The position numbers and the translations under genes are program-made. Below are positions 41,246 through 48,621 of a DNA stretch of 64,000 bases, one piece after another. Source of the DNA: Anaerolineales bacterium (lineage in GTDB: Bacteria; Chloroflexota; Anaerolineae; 4572-78; J111); NCBI GenBank assembly GCA_015075185.1, contig JABTUW010000004.1, positions 1,332,761 through 1,396,760 on the forward strand. Reading direction: 5' to 3'. Each line of letters begins with the position of its first letter. The first letter of the stretch is position 1. A model generated the notes under the pieces. The model was not told the DNA's origin, made no database searches, and worked only from the letters and a program-made list of their open reading frames with translations.

Positions 41246-42373
41246 TTGTCTGAATTCATTCCACTGCTCGCATCGTCATCCCCGCCGAAAGGTTCTCTGC
41301 GGCTGCTGCCGGAGCAGATGTTTCTGCCAGACGCTTATCGCCTGCCCACTGGAGTAGCCAAAGGCCCACTTTCGCCCATCAGCCCCCGTGTGGTCTTCAT
41401 CGAAGTCACTAACCGCTGTAACTTATTGTGCGAAACCTGTCCCCGCACCTTCTTTGATCGAGAGCCGTTGAAAACACTTTCGTGCGCTGAATTTGTCCAG
41501 ATTGCCGAACAGTTTCCCGAAATGCGCCGGGTTCTGCTGCACGGCATCGGCGAACCTCTGCTCAACAAAGAGCTGCCTCAAATCATTAAGTACCTGAAAG
41601 GGCGCGAGGTTGAGGTGATCATTAACTCCAACGGTACCCTGCTGACGCCCACCTGGCAGGCAGCGTTGGTGGAAAGTGGTCTCGACCAGTACCGCTGCTC
41701 GATTGATGGAGCCAAATCCGAAACCTATGCTCGGATTCGCGGCGCGAATGCGCTCCCCAAACTGGTCGAAGGCTTGGCGGGACTTGTCAAAACCAAAGCC
41801 CGCCTGCAAGCCGAAACGCCCCGCATTTCCATCTGGTGCGTGGCTACAAAAGAGAACCTGGCCGAACTACCCGATTTGGTGCGGCTGGCGGCCCGGCTGG
41901 GCGTGCCGGAACTTTATTTACAGCGCCTGGTTTACTTTGCCCGCGAGCCGGAGCAGCAGTTCGGCCTGGCCCGTGATGACCGGACGATCTTTGGCCCGGA
42001 TCACGACTACCAGGAGGAGATCATCACCACCTGTGAAGCGCTCAGCGCTGAATTGGGTCTTGACTTCCGGGCTTCGGGGGCGCGCGACCCACGCCACAGC
42101 CTGGAAGCTGCCCGTCCCGCCGACTTTTCTCCCTGGCAGGAATGTATGCGCCCCTGGACTACTGCCTATGTGACCGCTAACGGCAACTGTCTGCCCTGCT
42201 GCATTTCTCCATTTGCCACCAGTAATTACAGCAGCCTGATTCTGGGCAACCTGTTCGAGCGGCCTTTTGCCGAAATCTGGACTGACTATCTTTACCAGAA
42301 GTTTCGGTCAAAGCTGTTAAGCCCTCAACCCCACCAGGCCTGTTCCAGTTGTGGCGTCTACTGGAGTCTATAA
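41246..42373 (+). CDS. Radical SAM protein with SPASM-like C-terminal cluster domain
   Basis: I chose TTG at 41246 because AAGGAG lies 9 bases upstream; an earlier TTG (41228) overlaps that site. The 375-residue product has the [4Fe-4S]/SAM motif CNLLCETC near residue 58 (CxxxCxxC), HGIGEPLLN (the GGEP-like motif), and a C-terminal set of cysteines (CMRPW, NCLPCC, CSSCGVYW) as in SPASM proteins, which carry auxiliary clusters. Relatives modify peptides or small molecules by radical chemistry. It leads an operon-like run containing a second radical SAM gene and two genes with in-frame TGA. Confidence 0.9.
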   Translation: MSEFIPLLASSSPPKGSLRLLPEQMFLPDAYRLPTGVAKGPLSPISPRVVFIEVTNRCNLLCETCPRTFFDREPLKTLSCAEFVQIAEQFPEMRRVLLHGIGEPLLNKELPQIIKYLKGREVEVIINSNGTLLTPTWQAALVESGLDQYRCSIDGAKSETYARIRGANALPKLVEGLAGLVKTKARLQAETPRISIWCVATKENLAELPDLVRLAARLGVPELYLQRLVYFAREPEQQFGLARDDRTIFGPDHDYQEEIITTCEALSAELGLDFRASGARDPRHSLEAARPADFSPWQECMRPWTTAYVTANGNCLPCCISPFATSNYSSLILGNLFERPFAEIWTDYLYQKFRSKLLSPQPHQACSSCGVYWSL

Positions 42374-42417
42374 AAAACCCAATTTTTAGAGATTAATAAT
42401 TTTTGAGGAGGAAATCA

Positions 42418-43566
42418 ATGACTAACGATGTCACCAGGCAAGCCCCCCCATATCATGAATACTTGGAGCGAGTCGTTACCGAAATAATTGCCCCGGCTGC
42501 TGTCGAGATTGATCAAACTCGGGCCTTTCCCCGGTCGGCTATGGCCGCGCTTGGTGAGGCCGGACTGTTGGGTCTGATCAGCGCTGCCGAGGTGGGCGGT
42601 CTGGGCCAGGGCCATCGAGCGGCCACACTGGCGGTAGAGCGCGTGGCTCGCGAATGCGCCTCAACTGCGCTAGTCCTGTGTATGCACTATGCCGCGACAG
42701 CCGTTATTGAAGCGCATGGTCCGCGTGACGTCCGTGAAGCTATTGCTGCCGGCCGCCATACCACTACACTCGCCTTCTCCGAAAGTGGTTCGCGCAGTCA
42801 TTTTTGGGCCCCGGTCAGCACGGCCACCGAGGTTTCTGGAAATGGCCATATCCGTCTCGACGCCCGTAAAAGCTGGATTACTTCGGCAGCGCAAGTGGAC
42901 AGCTACGTTTGGTCAAGCCGGCCCCTGGCGGCGGAGGGCGCCAGCACCATCTGGCTGGTGCCAAGCCAGGCCGCGGGCTTACAGGTAGTTGCTCCTTTCG
43001 ATGGATTGGGCTTGCGAGGCAACCATTCCAGCCCGGTTATGGCTGAGGGCGTCATGGTTGAAAAAGCAGCAATGCTGGGCCCAGATGGCGGCGGCTTTGA
43101 GGTGATGATGAACATCGTTTTGCCGTATTTCCAACTGATGAATGCGGCCGGCTCGGTCGGTCTGATGGAGGCGGCGACGACCCAAGCAGCCGCCCATGTC
43201 GGCAGCACCCAATTTCAACACCTGGGCAGCTCCCTGGCCGATTTGCCGACGATCCGGGCCTATATTGCTCGGATGAGAATTAAAACCGATATGGTGCGGA
43301 CGCTGCTGCTGGACACGCTTGATGCCTTGGAGAATGGTCGGGCTGACACGATGCTGCGTATCCTGGAAGTTAAGGCAGCAGCCGGTGAAACTGTGACTGA
43401 AGTCACTGACCTGGCTATGCGCGTTTGTGGCGGCGCAGCCTTCCGCAAGGAAGTTGGCGTGGAACGTTACTTCCGAGATGCACGGGCGGCGACGGTGATG
43501 GCCCCCACGACCGATGTACTGTATGACTTTATCGGTAAGGCGGCCTGTGGGCTGCCGCTGTTTTAA
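42418..43566 (+). CDS. Acyl-CoA dehydrogenase-like flavoprotein
   Basis: ATG at 42418 follows GGAGGAAATCA; an upstream TTG is ignored. The 382-residue protein shows the acyl-CoA dehydrogenase fold: MAALGEAGLLGLISAAEVGG (N-terminal helices), TLAFSESGSRSHFW (the usual TEPxxGSD region, altered), GLRGNHSSPV, and LAMRVCGGAAFRKEVGVERYFRDARA. The segment that normally holds the catalytic Glu (YEGT) reads MAPTTDVLYDFIGKA, so base catalysis may differ. It could act on a carrier-bound or non-CoA substrate. It lies 44 bases after the radical SAM gene and 12 before the DinB gene. Confidence 0.87.
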   Translation: MTNDVTRQAPPYHEYLERVVTEIIAPAAVEIDQTRAFPRSAMAALGEAGLLGLISAAEVGGLGQGHRAATLAVERVARECASTALVLCMHYAATAVIEAHGPRDVREAIAAGRHTTTLAFSESGSRSHFWAPVSTATEVSGNGHIRLDARKSWITSAAQVDSYVWSSRPLAAEGASTIWLVPSQAAGLQVVAPFDGLGLRGNHSSPVMAEGVMVEKAAMLGPDGGGFEVMMNIVLPYFQLMNAAGSVGLMEAATTQAAAHVGSTQFQHLGSSLADLPTIRAYIARMRIKTDMVRTLLLDTLDALENGRADTMLRILEVKAAAGETVTEVTDLAMRVCGGAAFRKEVGVERYFRDARAATVMAPTTDVLYDFIGKAACGLPLF

Positions 43567-43578
43567 GGGGGTGCAGCC

Positions 43579-44103
43579 GTGGGAAAACAAGTTGATCAAC
43601 TTATCACCATGCTGCAAAGGTCGTTGGCCGAGACGCTTGAGGTGTTATCGCGGCTGAGTGAGGCTGAACTGGATGACTCGTCGGACCATCCTTGCGCTAT
43701 GGGTGGTACGGTGCGCGATTTACTCACCCACAATATTGACCATGAGCGGATGCATGTTGGCCAGGTTTACAGCGCCCGTTACAGTTTGCGGCACATGCAA
43801 AAGAGTGAAGCCGACCGGCTGATGGCCGAAACCCTGCGTGCTCGCACCGATTTGATCGCCGCCCTCATTGGCCTGCCCGACAGCGCCCTCGATACCCGCA
43901 CACCCGATGACCAATGGACTATTCGAGAGATGATCGAGCACACCATTTATTGGGAACGACATTCCATAGCCGACCTGGCCCACCAAAAACTGGCCCACCG
44001 GTTGCCTGCCGACCGGCCCAGCCTGGCATTAGAAGTGATGGACCCAATTTATGGTAAGTTGCCCTCGTTTGAGAATAGATCCGAGGAATCGTCTCATCCA
44101 TGA
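43579..44103 (+). CDS. DinB-like four-helix protein
   Basis: 174 residues from a GTG start with AGGGGGTG upstream. Helix bundle with candidate metal-site histidines in LLTHNIDHERMHVGQ and EMIEHTIYWERHSIADL, as in DinB/YfiT and mycothiol-dependent isomerase N-terminal domains. Members are metal-binding hydrolases or thiol (bacillithiol/mycothiol) transferases. The 12-base gap to the upstream gene and its place between radical SAM genes suggest it serves the same pathway. Confidence 0.82.
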   Translation: MGKQVDQLITMLQRSLAETLEVLSRLSEAELDDSSDHPCAMGGTVRDLLTHNIDHERMHVGQVYSARYSLRHMQKSEADRLMAETLRARTDLIAALIGLPDSALDTRTPDDQWTIREMIEHTIYWERHSIADLAHQKLAHRLPADRPSLALEVMDPIYGKLPSFENRSEESSHP

Positions 44104-44164
44104 TCTTAAGGTACAATACGGTCCCTCGGATGAGGAAAAGTCAAGTGCAACTCAGATAGGTATT

Positions 44165-44974
44165 ATGATGTTTGAACAAAGTGACACCCAAGTTGTCTGC
44201 GACCCACCCGCACTCCAGTGGAAATTATGGCTGTACACCAATTATGACTGCAATCTGCGCTGTTCCTACTGCGTGGCTAAATCCAGTCCTAATGCGCCGC
44301 GCCGGTCGTTGGGTTTGACCAATGTGCAGCGGTTGGTAGATGAAGCGGTTGAACTGGGCTTCAGCGATGTTTTCTTCACCGGCGGCGAACCCTTCATCCT
44401 GAACGAAATTTACGATATGCTGGCCTACTCCTCAGCGCAGGTCAAAACGACGGTGCTGACCAATGCCATGATTCTGCGCGGCCCCCGTCTGGATAAATTG
44501 TGTGATACCGCCAATGATAACTTGATTGTCCAGGTCAGTTTGGACGGGGGTCAGCCCGAACATCACGACGCTTACCGGGGCAAAGGCTCCTGGACCAAAA
44601 CCGTCGAAGGGATTGGGCTGCTGCAAGAGCGAGGCTTCCGCGTCCGCCTGAGCACGACCGAAACGCCGGCCAACTCAGCTCATTTGGAGCAAGTCTGTGC
44701 GTTTCACCGCAGCTTAGGCATTCCCGATGAAGATCATTTTGTTCGACCCTTAGCCAAGCGTGGTTACTCCAGGGAAGGGCTGGAGTTGGCGATGAGCAAC
44801 CTGATCCCCGAAGTGACGGTTAACCTCGATGGCGTATTCTGGCATCCTTTGTCTACCGATGCCGATATGCTGGTCAGTCGTAAGTTATTCCCGTTAGCTG
44901 CTTCGGTTGAACGTATCCAACAGCAGCTCGAGGTGATGGCCCAGGGCGGTGTTCCGCTAATGACCTTCACCTGA
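44165..44974 (+). CDS. Second radical SAM protein
   Basis: The ATG pair at 44165/44168 is chosen because the domain begins there; the longer frame overlaps the DinB gene. About 269 residues: DCNLRCSYC near residue 30 (CxxxCxxC), FFTGGEPFIL, VQVSLDGGQPEHHDAYRGKG, typical of MoaA/PqqE-like radical SAM enzymes. No C-terminal SPASM cysteines are present, so it is shorter than most peptide-modifying members. It ends in TGA followed after one codon by TAG. It probably works with the first radical SAM protein on a shared substrate. Confidence 0.88.
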   Translation: MMFEQSDTQVVCDPPALQWKLWLYTNYDCNLRCSYCVAKSSPNAPRRSLGLTNVQRLVDEAVELGFSDVFFTGGEPFILNEIYDMLAYSSAQVKTTVLTNAMILRGPRLDKLCDTANDNLIVQVSLDGGQPEHHDAYRGKGSWTKTVEGIGLLQERGFRVRLSTTETPANSAHLEQVCAFHRSLGIPDEDHFVRPLAKRGYSREGLELAMSNLIPEVTVNLDGVFWHPLSTDADMLVSRKLFPLAASVERIQQQLEVMAQGGVPLMTFT

Positions 44975-45009
44975 GGCTAGGACGACCGGCTTCCGGGTGA
45001 AGCGACACA

Positions 45010-45087
45010 AAGTAGCAGGGTAGCAAGGTTGCAGATCGCAGGATTCTACTTGCCGCTTCGCGTGCTACTCTGCAACCTGTGACCCTG
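45010..45087 (+). repeat. Intergenic inverted repeat of the tandem-unit type
   Basis: The left arm has AGTAGCA and GGTTGCAG units; the right arm has GTGCTACT and CTGCAACC, their complements. Units recur with a period near 7. It fills the gap between the radical SAM gene and the Lrp-like gene and can form a long imperfect hairpin. Confidence 0.65.
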
Positions 45088-45112
45088 AAATTCAATTCAA
45101 GGAGAGTCTACG

Positions 45113-45388
45113 ATGATCCAAGCCTTTGTTTTTATCGAAGCCGAACCTGGTCGGGTGCAAGAACTGGTCAAAGAGTTGGCCGGGATGGAATTGGCCAGTT
45201 CGGTCATCAAGCAGGTTTATGCCGTTACCGGGCGCTGCGACCTGATCGCCCTCATCGAAAGCCCCGACATTCCCTCTCTGGGCGACTGAGTCGCCAATGG
45301 TATAGGGAACGCCGTGGGCGTTCGCCGCACTGAAACCAGCCTGATTGTTTGGTCCGAGTCAGCCCCTTCCCCGGCAACTTCTTCATAA
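45113..45388 (+). CDS. Stand-alone Lrp/AsnC ligand-binding (RAM) domain with in-frame TGA at 45287
   Basis: Starting at ATG 45113 (AAGGAGAG upstream) the frame reads as a RAM domain: AFVFIEAEPGRVQELVKELA, VYAVTGRCDLIALIESPDI, then a TGA as codon 59, then VANGIGNAVGVRRTETSLIV to a TAA at 45386. Without readthrough the product (58 residues) lacks the last helix and strand; with it the length (91) is normal. A 7-pair hairpin with a 3-base loop starts 17 bases after the TGA. This allows selenocysteine insertion; a simple nonsense mutation is the alternative. RAM proteins bind amino acids or similar ligands as oligomers. Confidence 0.6.
45307..45323 (+). promoter_or_regulatory. Candidate bacterial SECIS hairpin for the Lrp-like gene
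   Basis: GAACGCC (45307) pairs perfectly with GGCGTTC (ending 45323) around the loop GTG. The loop begins 24 bases after the TGA. Known bacterial SECIS elements have a small loop 16-37 bases after the UGA with G in the first loop positions; this one fits. Confidence 0.45.
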
Positions 45389-45409
45389 CATTGCGCGAAG
45401 GAGTAAGCC

Positions 45410-46138
45410 ATGAATCCAGATATTCGTGCCGGAGTACAACGTGCCTATTCCGCTGCGGCTGAAAATCCGCAGGCTGAGCATCCCTTTCCGGTGGGCCGGT
45501 CATTTGCGGAGAGCCTGGGCTATTCGCCGGATGTGCTGGCAACTATTCCGGCGGCGGCGGTTGACGCTTTTGCCGGCGTCTCCAACGTGGCTGTCTTTGC
45601 CGAAATTCCGCCAGGCGCAACCGTACTTGACTTAGGCTGTGGGGCCGGACTTGACTCTTTAATTGCTGCCCGGCGAGTTGGCCCAACCGGAAAGATTATC
45701 GGGATAGATTTTAGCGAAGCGATGTTGGTACGGGCGCGTCAAGCTGCCGCAGAAGCCGGGATCAACAATGTCGAATTTCGCCAGGCCGATGCTGAAAATC
45801 TCTCGCTTGACGATGCCTCAATTGATGTCGCCCTGGTCAACGGTATCTTTAATCTAAACCCGGCGCGTGACTGTATTTTTAGCGAATTGGCTCGCGTGGT
45901 GCGGCCTGATGGCGCTATCTACGCAGCGGAGCTTATTCTGCGCGAACCGCTGCCTTCGGAGACCCAAGCGAGTGAAACGAATTGGTTCGCCTGAATTGCC
46001 GGAGCCAAGGAAGGCGGGGCCTTCCTGGCGGAGTTTCGCGCCGTTGGCTTTAAGGAAGCCCGGCTGCTGCGTACCCTGCGCAATGCGCGGACAAAAAATC
46101 CTCACGTCTTGGCCGCCGAGGTTTTCGCCCGCCGGTAG
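45410..46138 (+). CDS. ArsM-like SAM methyltransferase, putative selenoprotein (TGA at 45992)
   Basis: ATG 45410 follows AAGGAG. The class I fold is clear: VLDLGCGAGLDSLIAARRVG (SAM loop), GIDFSEAMLVRARQ, FRQADAENLSLDDASIDV, INGIFNLN-like VNGIFNLNPARD. After residue 194 a TGA follows ETNWFA, and the frame goes on with IAGAKEGGAFLAEFRAVGFKEARL to TAG at 46136 (242 residues in all). In ArsM enzymes this place (WxGCVxGA) holds a conserved arsenic-binding Cys, so a Sec in its place is chemically sensible. A strong hairpin follows the TGA. If it is not recoded, the product is truncated at 194. It is likely in one operon with the Lrp-like gene 21 bases upstream. Confidence 0.72.
46004..46029 (+). 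promoter_or_regulatory. Candidate bacterial SECIS hairpin for the methyltransferase
   Basis: GCCAAGGAAGG and CCTTCCTGGC make ten pairs with one bulged A around the loop CGGGG (or GGG if one more pair forms). The loop begins 20 bases after the TGA. Loop size, G-rich loop, distance and bulged base all agree with the bacterial SECIS model, while the reading frame is kept. Confidence 0.6.
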
Positions 46139-46167
46139 GCCGTGAGACTACAGATATTAAGAAAAAT

Positions 46168-46215
46168 GTCACCTTTCTGTAAGAGATTGTTAATTTTCGC
46201 GTGGCAAGATAGAGT
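46168..46215 (+). promoter_or_regulatory. 11-bp direct repeats and possible promoter upstream of the Nudix gene
   Basis: GTCA at 46168, GTAA at 46179 and TTAA at 46190 are spaced by 11 bases, matching the set before other operons here. They overlap a possible promoter, TTGTTA (46187) and TAGAGT (46210), 17 bases apart. The position of the repeats over the -35 site is that of an OmpR/PhoB-type activator. Confidence 0.5.
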
Positions 46216-46241
46216 CACGCACGGTCTATGAGGAGTTATTG

Positions 46242-46784
46242 ATGCCCCCTAAAGCCTGGAAAACCCAATCGTCGCGCCAGATTTACGAGAACCCCTGGAT
46301 GAAGCTGCACGAGGACATTGCCGAGATGCCTAACGGCCAGACTACTGTCTACGGCGTTGTCGAGTGCGCCGAGTGTGTGGGCGTATTGCCCTTTATTGAC
46401 GACGATCACGTAGTCATGGTGCGCCAGTATCGCTACGTTTTTGGTGAAGATCATCGCTGGGAAATGCCAAGCGGCGGGGTCAAGCGAGGCGAGGCGCTGG
46501 AAGAAGCCGCCCGGCGCGAGTTGCGCGAGGAGGTGGGCTACGACGCCGCCGAGTTGCAGCACGTCAGCACCTACTTTCCCAGCAAATCTATCGTGCGCGA
46601 GACTGGCTACTTATTCATTGGCCGAGGCTTGACCCAGGTGAAGGCTGTTCCCGACGAAACCGAGTTTCTGGAAATCGCCATTTTTCCTTTTCACCGGGTG
46701 CTGCAAATGGTCAATGCCAGCGAAATCCGGGATAGTATGACCGTCATTACGGTGCTTCACGCCGCCAGATTGCGCGGGGAGTAA
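46242..46784 (+). CDS. Nudix hydrolase (ADP-ribose pyrophosphatase-like)
   Basis: 180 residues from ATG 46242, 7 bases after AGGAG. The Nudix box GGVKRGEALEEAARRELREEVGY is complete (G-x5-E-x7-REUxEExGU; given here for its key residues). The N-terminal segment (YENPWMKLHEDIAEMPNG) and VRQYRYVFGEDHRWEMPSG match ADP-ribose/nucleotide-sugar pyrophosphatases. It would split a nucleoside diphosphate linked to a sugar. Among glycosyltransferase genes, a role in turnover of nucleotide-sugars is plausible. Confidence 0.92.
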   Translation: MPPKAWKTQSSRQIYENPWMKLHEDIAEMPNGQTTVYGVVECAECVGVLPFIDDDHVVMVRQYRYVFGEDHRWEMPSGGVKRGEALEEAARRELREEVGYDAAELQHVSTYFPSKSIVRETGYLFIGRGLTQVKAVPDETEFLEIAIFPFHRVLQMVNASEIRDSMTVITVLHAARLRGE

Positions 46785-46894
46785 GGGGCAGCGTGTAGCA
46801 TTTGGGTGGGCAATGAGACTATTCTTAAAAGCGAACACTGCGGGTGAGGTGTCCGCACTTCACCTTCTGCCTTAATAGGAGTAAGGAGAATTTT

Positions 46895-47569
46895 ATGGCT
46901 ACTTATACCCTGGCTCAACCCAAAGTGACAGCTTGGGAAGAAACCCTCAGAAAGGTCGTGCTGGTTCTGGCTCGGCTGCTGCTGGCCTTGCTTTTCTTTG
47001 CCAATCTTTTCTGGAAAATGCCGCCCACGTTCAACTGTCCGGCTGATTTTACCTTCGCCAGAGCAGATGTGAGCGGCAAGTTGGTTCGCAGCAGCGGCTT
47101 ATGCGACTGGGTCGGCGTGGAAGCGGTCTGGTCCCACCGTCCCCGCCAATTCTTTGTGGTCAACCTCGACAACCAGGGCCCCCCGGAGATCGCCCTTGAT
47201 GTAAGCTGGCTGGCCCGGCTGAACGGCCTGTTCTTGGAAAATTTTGTTATGCCCAACATCCGCTGGTTTGGTTACGTGGTCTGGGGAATGGAAGCCTTTA
47301 TTTTTGTCAGCCTGCTGCTGGGACTGTTTGGCCGCCTGGGGGCGCTGGTGGCCATCGCGCAATCCGCGCAATTGCAGCTTGGCCTGGCCGGGATCAGCAA
47401 CCCCTTTGAGTGGGAGTGGGGCTACCATCTGATGGTCATGATTTCGCTCATCGTGTTTGCCTTTGCCCCGGGACGCATTCTGGGTATTGACGCTTGGCTG
47501 CGGCCGCGCCTGCAAGCAGCGTCCGAAAGAGGTAATCGTCCGGCCAGATTCCTGGGGTGGCTGACCTAA
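46895..47569 (+). CDS. DoxX-like membrane protein
   Basis: ATG 46895 follows AAGGAGA; the longer frame is not supported by a ribosome site. The 224-residue product has four or five helices: VLVLARLLLALLFFANLFWK first, then a long outside loop (FTFARADVSGKLVRSSGLCDW), then three helices (YVVWGMEAFIFVSLLLGLFG and following). This is the layout of DoxX/DoxD-like proteins, found with quinol oxidases and thiosulphate metabolism but mostly uncharacterised. A second, decayed DoxX lies at 39166. Confidence 0.75.
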   Translation: MATYTLAQPKVTAWEETLRKVVLVLARLLLALLFFANLFWKMPPTFNCPADFTFARADVSGKLVRSSGLCDWVGVEAVWSHRPRQFFVVNLDNQGPPEIALDVSWLARLNGLFLENFVMPNIRWFGYVVWGMEAFIFVSLLLGLFGRLGALVAIAQSAQLQLGLAGISNPFEWEWGYHLMVMISLIVFAFAPGRILGIDAWLRPRLQAASERGNRPARFLGWLT

Positions 47570-47585
47570 CCTGCAGCGAGTAAAT

Positions 47586-48605
47586 ATGCGTCTGACCGCG
47601 CTCGGCCTAAATTTTGCCTTGGTACTTTTCTCGATCCTGGTCGCCTTGGTGGGGGCAGAGGCAGCCGTGCGTTGGCTGGGCTATCAACCCTGGCAGGTCA
47701 AGGATCTCAAAATCAGGGTTGAGCCAGGTGGTAAATTTTTTACCCCACGCCCAACCCTCGGCTATACCCATTTACCGGGAAAATTCCAGGTCACCCTGCC
47801 GGATGGTTATACTTTTGAAGTGACCCATCGCGCCGACACGTTGCGGATTACCCATCCACTTAACACCTACGACGTTGGGCCACGGAAAGATGAAATCTGG
47901 ATTTTTGGCTGCTCCTTTACCCACGGCTGGACGTTGAACGACGCCGAAACCTATCCCTGGTTATTGCAAGTGCAGTTGCCGGAGTATGAGGTCGTCAATT
48001 TTGGAGTCAGCGGTTATGGCACACTGCAATCATTGATCCAATTTCAAGAAGCCTTGGCAAAACGCCTTCAACCGAAGCTGGTCATCCTGGCCTATGCTTC
48101 TTTTCACGACCAACGCAATACGCTCTTAAGGTTGCGCAGCAAACAAATTGTGCCCTGGAATAAACTTGGCTCGATTGTCCAACCTTATGCGACGCTGGAT
48201 CAGAAGGGCAATTTAAACGTCGCCATGGCTGAAATGACCTATCGTGAGTTTCCCTTGATGCGCAATTCAGCCCTGATGAACCTGATTGAAACTACCTACG
48301 ATGACAAGGTCGAAGATGCCTTCTATGAAAGCCACGCCGTCACTAAAGCCATCATTCGGGAGTTTGGCCGGCTGGCTAAAGCTCATGGGGTTGAGTTGGT
48401 GGTGGCCGGGCTGCTCTCCGACCCCTTGACCACCGACACGCTGGCCTACAGCCGAGAACAGGGAATTACGACGGTAGATATTTCCGTTGACCTGTCTATC
48501 CCCGCCCATCGAAATTGGCCGCACGATCCCCACCCCAGCCCGGCGGCCAACCGGCAGTACGCCCAAAAGTTGGCGTCATTTTTAGAGCGTGACATTTTGA
48601 AGTGA
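47586..48605 (+). CDS. Membrane-anchored SGNH-fold hydrolase/acetyltransferase-like protein
   Basis: 339 residues. N-terminal anchor (LNFALVLFSILVALVGAEAAV), then a GDSL/SGNH-like domain: IWIFGCSFTHGWTLND (block I, Ser), VVNFGVSGYGTLQSLI (block II Gly), and DPHPSPAANRQYAQKL at the end (block V Asp and His). AlgX/AlgJ-like proteins of this type add or remove acyl groups on polysaccharides outside the cell. Its place before membrane glycosyltransferases supports modification of a glycan or glycolipid. Confidence 0.85.
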   Translation: MRLTALGLNFALVLFSILVALVGAEAAVRWLGYQPWQVKDLKIRVEPGGKFFTPRPTLGYTHLPGKFQVTLPDGYTFEVTHRADTLRITHPLNTYDVGPRKDEIWIFGCSFTHGWTLNDAETYPWLLQVQLPEYEVVNFGVSGYGTLQSLIQFQEALAKRLQPKLVILAYASFHDQRNTLLRLRSKQIVPWNKLGSIVQPYATLDQKGNLNVAMAEMTYREFPLMRNSALMNLIETTYDDKVEDAFYESHAVTKAIIREFGRLAKAHGVELVVAGLLSDPLTTDTLAYSREQGITTVDISVDLSIPAHRNWPHDPHPSPAANRQYAQKLASFLERDILK

Positions 48606-48621
48606 TTTAGATAGGTGGATA

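Noticed and set aside
44972..44996. SECIS element after the second radical SAM gene
   Set aside because: The stem is short and imperfect, the loop is too close to the TGA, and readthrough adds only two residues; kept only as a low-interest finding.
45287..45994. Genome-wide use of TGA as Trp (code 4 or 25)
   Set aside because: Many genes in the window end normally at TGA (for example the sigma factor-independent genes at 53032, 58340 and 58636, with overlapping starts), and TGG is used for Trp throughout.
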